This document shows positions 61,697 through 64,000 of a stretch of 64,000 nt of DNA, in pieces. The notes beneath the pieces were generated by a model. It did not search any database and was not told the origin of the DNA. It worked only from the letters and a program-made list of their open reading frames with translations. Source of the DNA: an uncultured Aquimarina sp. (lineage in GTDB: Bacteria; Bacteroidota; Bacteroidia; Flavobacteriales; Flavobacteriaceae). How positions within the stretch are numbered: position 1 is the stretch's first letter; each line of letters opens with the position of its first letter. The DNA is taken from NCBI GenBank assembly GCA_947496555.1, contig CANMDH010000020.1, positions 34,180 to 98,179 on the forward strand, given 5' to 3'. The position numbers and the translations under genes were made by a program.

Positions 61697-62626
61697 CTAA
61701 TTTATAACGAAATTTTGTGTCGCGCTGGCATCACTCTCATTTTTGGCGGCATCAAAAGCTTTAAGGAACCAGTAATAGGTCTTACTAGCTTCTAACGCAA
61801 TTTCTTCTGGCGAAGTCACCTGATTTTTTGTTACCAACTGAGTTAGGGCTTCGTCTTCAAAAATATATATACTATCAATTTCTGCAGTGCCTTCTACCAC
61901 CTCTCTGGTCCAGGAAAAACTTACTGTGGTTTCGGTAAGCGTTGCATTATTGGCTGGAGCCGTAGCTACAGGAGTATTCGGTTTCATAGTATCTACTGCA
62001 AGAGATCTGGTGGTATATAATGTATTTTGGGTAGCATTTTCTGCTCGTACTTGCCAATTGGTAGTTCCTTCGGGAAATATAAGGGTTATTTGAGTTTCGT
62101 TGGTGGTTTCCTCTTGGATCACTTCATCACTCGTATTCAATAATTGTATTCTGTAAGTATTGGCATCGGGAACCACTTGCCACTCCAATGTTATTTCAGG
62201 TTCATTGGTGGCCAATTCATTTTCTGGTGATACCAGTAATACTTTTCTTGAAGCAAAATCGGTAGGTTCGATCACGTTAAACCCTGCCATAACATAGGGC
62301 GTTTCTGAGCCTGAATTTTGTGCGCGAACTCGCCATTCGTAGGCGTTTTTTGTAAGGCTAGTACTAAAGTTCGTTGAGGATACGGTGGTATCTTCAACAA
62401 TTTGAGCGGCATTTTCAAAATTAGGCCTTGCGATTTGAACACGATATGAAGTAGCCTGATCTACTGCTTCCCAACTAAAATTTATCGAAGTATCTTCAAT
62501 TTGCGAACCATCTTTTGGAGCGATAATAGCCGTTGTGTCATCAGACAGGTCTTCTTCTATAAAGGCTTCTTCGCAACCGTAGAAAGTGGTTATCATTAGT
62601 AAACCAGATAGGATGTATTTTTTCAT
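61697..62626 (-). CDS. Fibronectin type III-like repeat lipoprotein
   Basis: The 309-aa protein has a lipobox (MITTFYGC) and three FnIII-like units, each with a FSWEAVDQATSYRVQIA, LEWQVVPDANTYRIQLL or SFSWTREVVEGTAEID strand pattern and a YEWRVRAQN/TNWQVRAEN/YYWFLKAFD ending. Probably an extracellular or periplasmic binding part of the machinery. Confidence 0.8.
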   Translation of the reverse strand: MKKYILSGLLMITTFYGCEEAFIEEDLSDDTTAIIAPKDGSQIEDTSINFSWEAVDQATSYRVQIARPNFENAAQIVEDTTVSSTNFSTSLTKNAYEWRVRAQNSGSETPYVMAGFNVIEPTDFASRKVLLVSPENELATNEPEITLEWQVVPDANTYRIQLLNTSDEVIQEETTNETQITLIFPEGTTNWQVRAENATQNTLYTTRSLAVDTMKPNTPVATAPANNATLTETTVSFSWTREVVEGTAEIDSIYIFEDEALTQLVTKNQVTSPEEIALEASKTYYWFLKAFDAAKNESDASATQNFVIN

Positions 62627-62650
62627 AGTAATTTATATTATTTTCTGTCA

Positions 62651-62668
62651 TCTCGAGCGTAGTCGAGA
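62651..62668. repeat. REP-like palindrome
   Basis: TCTCGA GCGTAG TCGAGA, preceded by CTGTCA. This is the short TCGAG palindrome scattered in flavobacterial intergenic DNA. A frame read across it gives the usual meaningless QSLDYARDD sequence. Confidence 0.6.
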
Positions 62669-62755
62669 GATTGTCTGAGTACATTTTGATTAAGCTTACC
62701 CGGAGTCCTGTTGCAGGGCTCAATGTGACTATAGATCATTTTTTTTGATTTAAAC

Positions 62756-63490
62756 TTATAACTTAAAATAATCCATTTTTTCTTTGGCCTTTTCTGCTTT
62801 TTTGTAAGTGTTTTTAGCGCAAGACTTTTTTTCGTCAATAATATCCGAAAGGATTACCCTTCTTTTGCCATTAACTCCCCAACAAAAATGCGATAATTGA
62901 TATCCAAAAACAGTTGCTGTAGAAAAATCTATAGTTTTATACGATTTGCCATCTTTTACTAACGATAATTGGTATTGCTTGTAATTTTTATTTACAAGAA
63001 AAACCGCTTCAGCCGTTGTGATTTCATTTATTAATACCTCTGAAAAGGCTACAGAAACACTAGTGACTATCCCAGCATCTTCCTGGTTTTTGAGGTAGTC
63101 AATAGTTGTAGTGTTGTCTTCTTTTTTTAATTCGGAAAGAAGGGTTACCCTATCCAGGATCTCTAATTGAATAAAAGACGGCTTTGTCTCCAGAGAATCA
63201 ATATAGGTAATCCCTTGTTTGTTATTTTTTGAATGTTGAAGATATGCTTCATAGGTATCCGGATTAAATGTTGCAGTGGTTACTCCAAGTCGAACTGCTT
63301 TTTCATAAGTAGGGATGGCGGTCTCCTGAAAATCTGAATGCATTATTTTGTTATATTGCATCCCAATAACACCTAATGCAATTGGAGTAGTGGTAGCTGT
63401 ATGCATAGCAGATTGGTTTACTTTGATACTATGACAGCTAGAAAGAAGCTCTAGTGTACATAGTAAAAGGATATATTTTTTGTAGTTCAT
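62756..63490 (-). CDS. Hypothetical lipoprotein, 244 aa, start of the pseudopilus operon
   Basis: Lipobox ELLSSC, then an alpha/beta domain (SMAFSEVLINEITTAEAVFL-like strand, VNKNYKQYQLSLVKDGKSY). Two Cys pair candidates (HFCWGVNG, KKSCAKNTY). It is the first gene of the operon, with a 130-nt gap to the FnIII gene, and could be the secretin pilotin. That is only a guess. Confidence 0.6.
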   Translation of the reverse strand: MNYKKYILLLCTLELLSSCHSIKVNQSAMHTATTTPIALGVIGMQYNKIMHSDFQETAIPTYEKAVRLGVTTATFNPDTYEAYLQHSKNNKQGITYIDSLETKPSFIQLEILDRVTLLSELKKEDNTTTIDYLKNQEDAGIVTSVSVAFSEVLINEITTAEAVFLVNKNYKQYQLSLVKDGKSYKTIDFSTATVFGYQLSHFCWGVNGKRRVILSDIIDEKKSCAKNTYKKAEKAKEKMDYFKL

Positions 63491-63513
63491 TGGTTTTATT
63501 GTGATTAAGCCGA

Positions 63514-63521
63514 CAAAGATA
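63514..63521 (-). promoter_or_regulatory. -7 box for the pseudopilus operon
   Basis: Minus strand TATCTTTG matches TAnnTTTG, 24 nt upstream of the start. No ideal -33 TTG. The rest of the 510-nt region to the window end shows no convincing gene. Confidence 0.5.
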
Positions 63522-63931
63522 CTAGAAGGACGCTAATTATACCAGTTAGTTATGTTTTATTATTAGTGTCTTTTATCCGGTTCTTGTTACCCAAAGTATG
63601 TCGTGCAATTGTCTTTTTTTGGCAAATATAGAAGGTATCAGTTTCATTTTTTGAAACTGATGTTTTTTTCTTTGTGGTTTTTGTTTTATTTAGTATTCTT
63701 CTTTGCTTACTTATGCGCTGTATGGAAAAAATTTCCGCGCTATTATATCCGAGATTGGCACCCGTCGCGAAGAGCGCCAACCGACGGCGGGGAGCTGGGG
63801 TTTTGGGTAAAAACTTGCGATCTAACGAAAGATTTTTTTGAGCGATATTATAATACTGTACGTATACTAGTACATCTTAGAATTGATTTAGTAGCTTCTG
63901 GTGGTATGTATAGATGAAAAAAACCTCTGCT

Positions 63932-63955
63932 AGCGCTCGAATCCTTTCGAGTGCT
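63932..63955 (-). terminator. Hairpin near the window end
   Basis: AGCGCTCGAA TCCT TTCGAGTGCT is a 10-bp stem with one wobble pair; on the minus strand a T7 run follows 8 nt later. It may terminate a minus-strand gene beyond the window. Confidence 0.45.
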
Positions 63956-64000
63956 ATTTAATCTGCCAAAAATCCGGCAGCATCAATATCCAAAACTGTT

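Noticed and set aside
62638-62838. 66-aa frame over the REP-like palindrome
   Set aside because: It reads the repeat as QSLDYARDD, a known artefact, and overlaps the 244-aa lipoprotein gene.
63603-63917. 104-aa plus-strand frame near the end
   Set aside because: Low-complexity Phe-rich start and then a GC-rich stretch with no domain; likely the promoter region of the minus-strand operon.

Overview
The window looks like chromosome of a marine member of the Flavobacteriaceae (Bacteroidota). The sequence is AT-rich, genes rarely carry a Shine-Dalgarno sequence, several promoters fit the Bacteroidota -7 box TAnnTTTG, many exported proteins are SPII lipoproteins, and the housekeeping order rsmA, serS, ribF, pth, rplY, prs is flavobacterial. 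The genus cannot be fixed from sequence reading alone; an Aquimarina-like organism is a guess.

Region 1 (1-17500) is a sugar-acid and sulfated-polysaccharide locus. A long minus-strand operon (10293 to 1191) encodes altronate dehydratase, an SDR mannonate oxidoreductase, mannonate dehydratase, a very small formylglycine-generating-enzyme-like lipoprotein, a sulfatase, two related TIM-barrel proteins and a WD40 protein. Divergent to it, across a perfect LacI-type palindrome, lie KDG kinase, KDPG aldolase and a three-gene TRAP transporter. Together they would take up hexuronates and convert them via KDG to pyruvate and glyceraldehyde-3-phosphate. A Gfo/Idh oxidoreductase, a cupin and a nitrilase-family amidase follow. 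Region 2 (17500-29650) is mostly housekeeping, plus an orphan cysteine-rich peptide at 18107 that looks like a RiPP precursor.

Region 3 (29651-52348) is a 22.7-kb integrative element inserted in the 3' end of tRNA-Leu(CAA). The last 15 bases of the tRNA region are repeated at 52334, next to a tyrosine integrase. The right half holds a replication/mobilisation module: excisionase-like HTH, DnaC-like ATPase, TraG/VirD4 coupling protein, TraO- and TraQ-like proteins. The left half is the most unusual part of the window. A serine recombinase and a MazEF module are followed by an array of small genes separated by about 17 copies of a 19-base repeat, AAAGTYYAAATAAACGATG, whose last three bases are often the start codon of the next gene. 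It reads like a gene-cassette array without classical attC sites. One cassette encodes a D-amino-acid-oxidase-like protein that appears circularly permuted. The array is interrupted by a higher-GC insert (about 35760-39580) with a class I terpene synthase, a cytochrome P450 bracketed by two identical 172-bp elements with inverted termini, and a tyrosine-recombinase fragment.

Region 4 (52349-64000) returns to the chromosome: lipoproteins, a Lacal_2735-type small protein, an SGNH hydrolase, DUF2452 and PNPOx-like proteins, then a minus-strand operon (63490 to 58053) encoding a type II secretion/type IV pilus-like apparatus with two prepilin-like proteins and a GspF/PilC platform protein.
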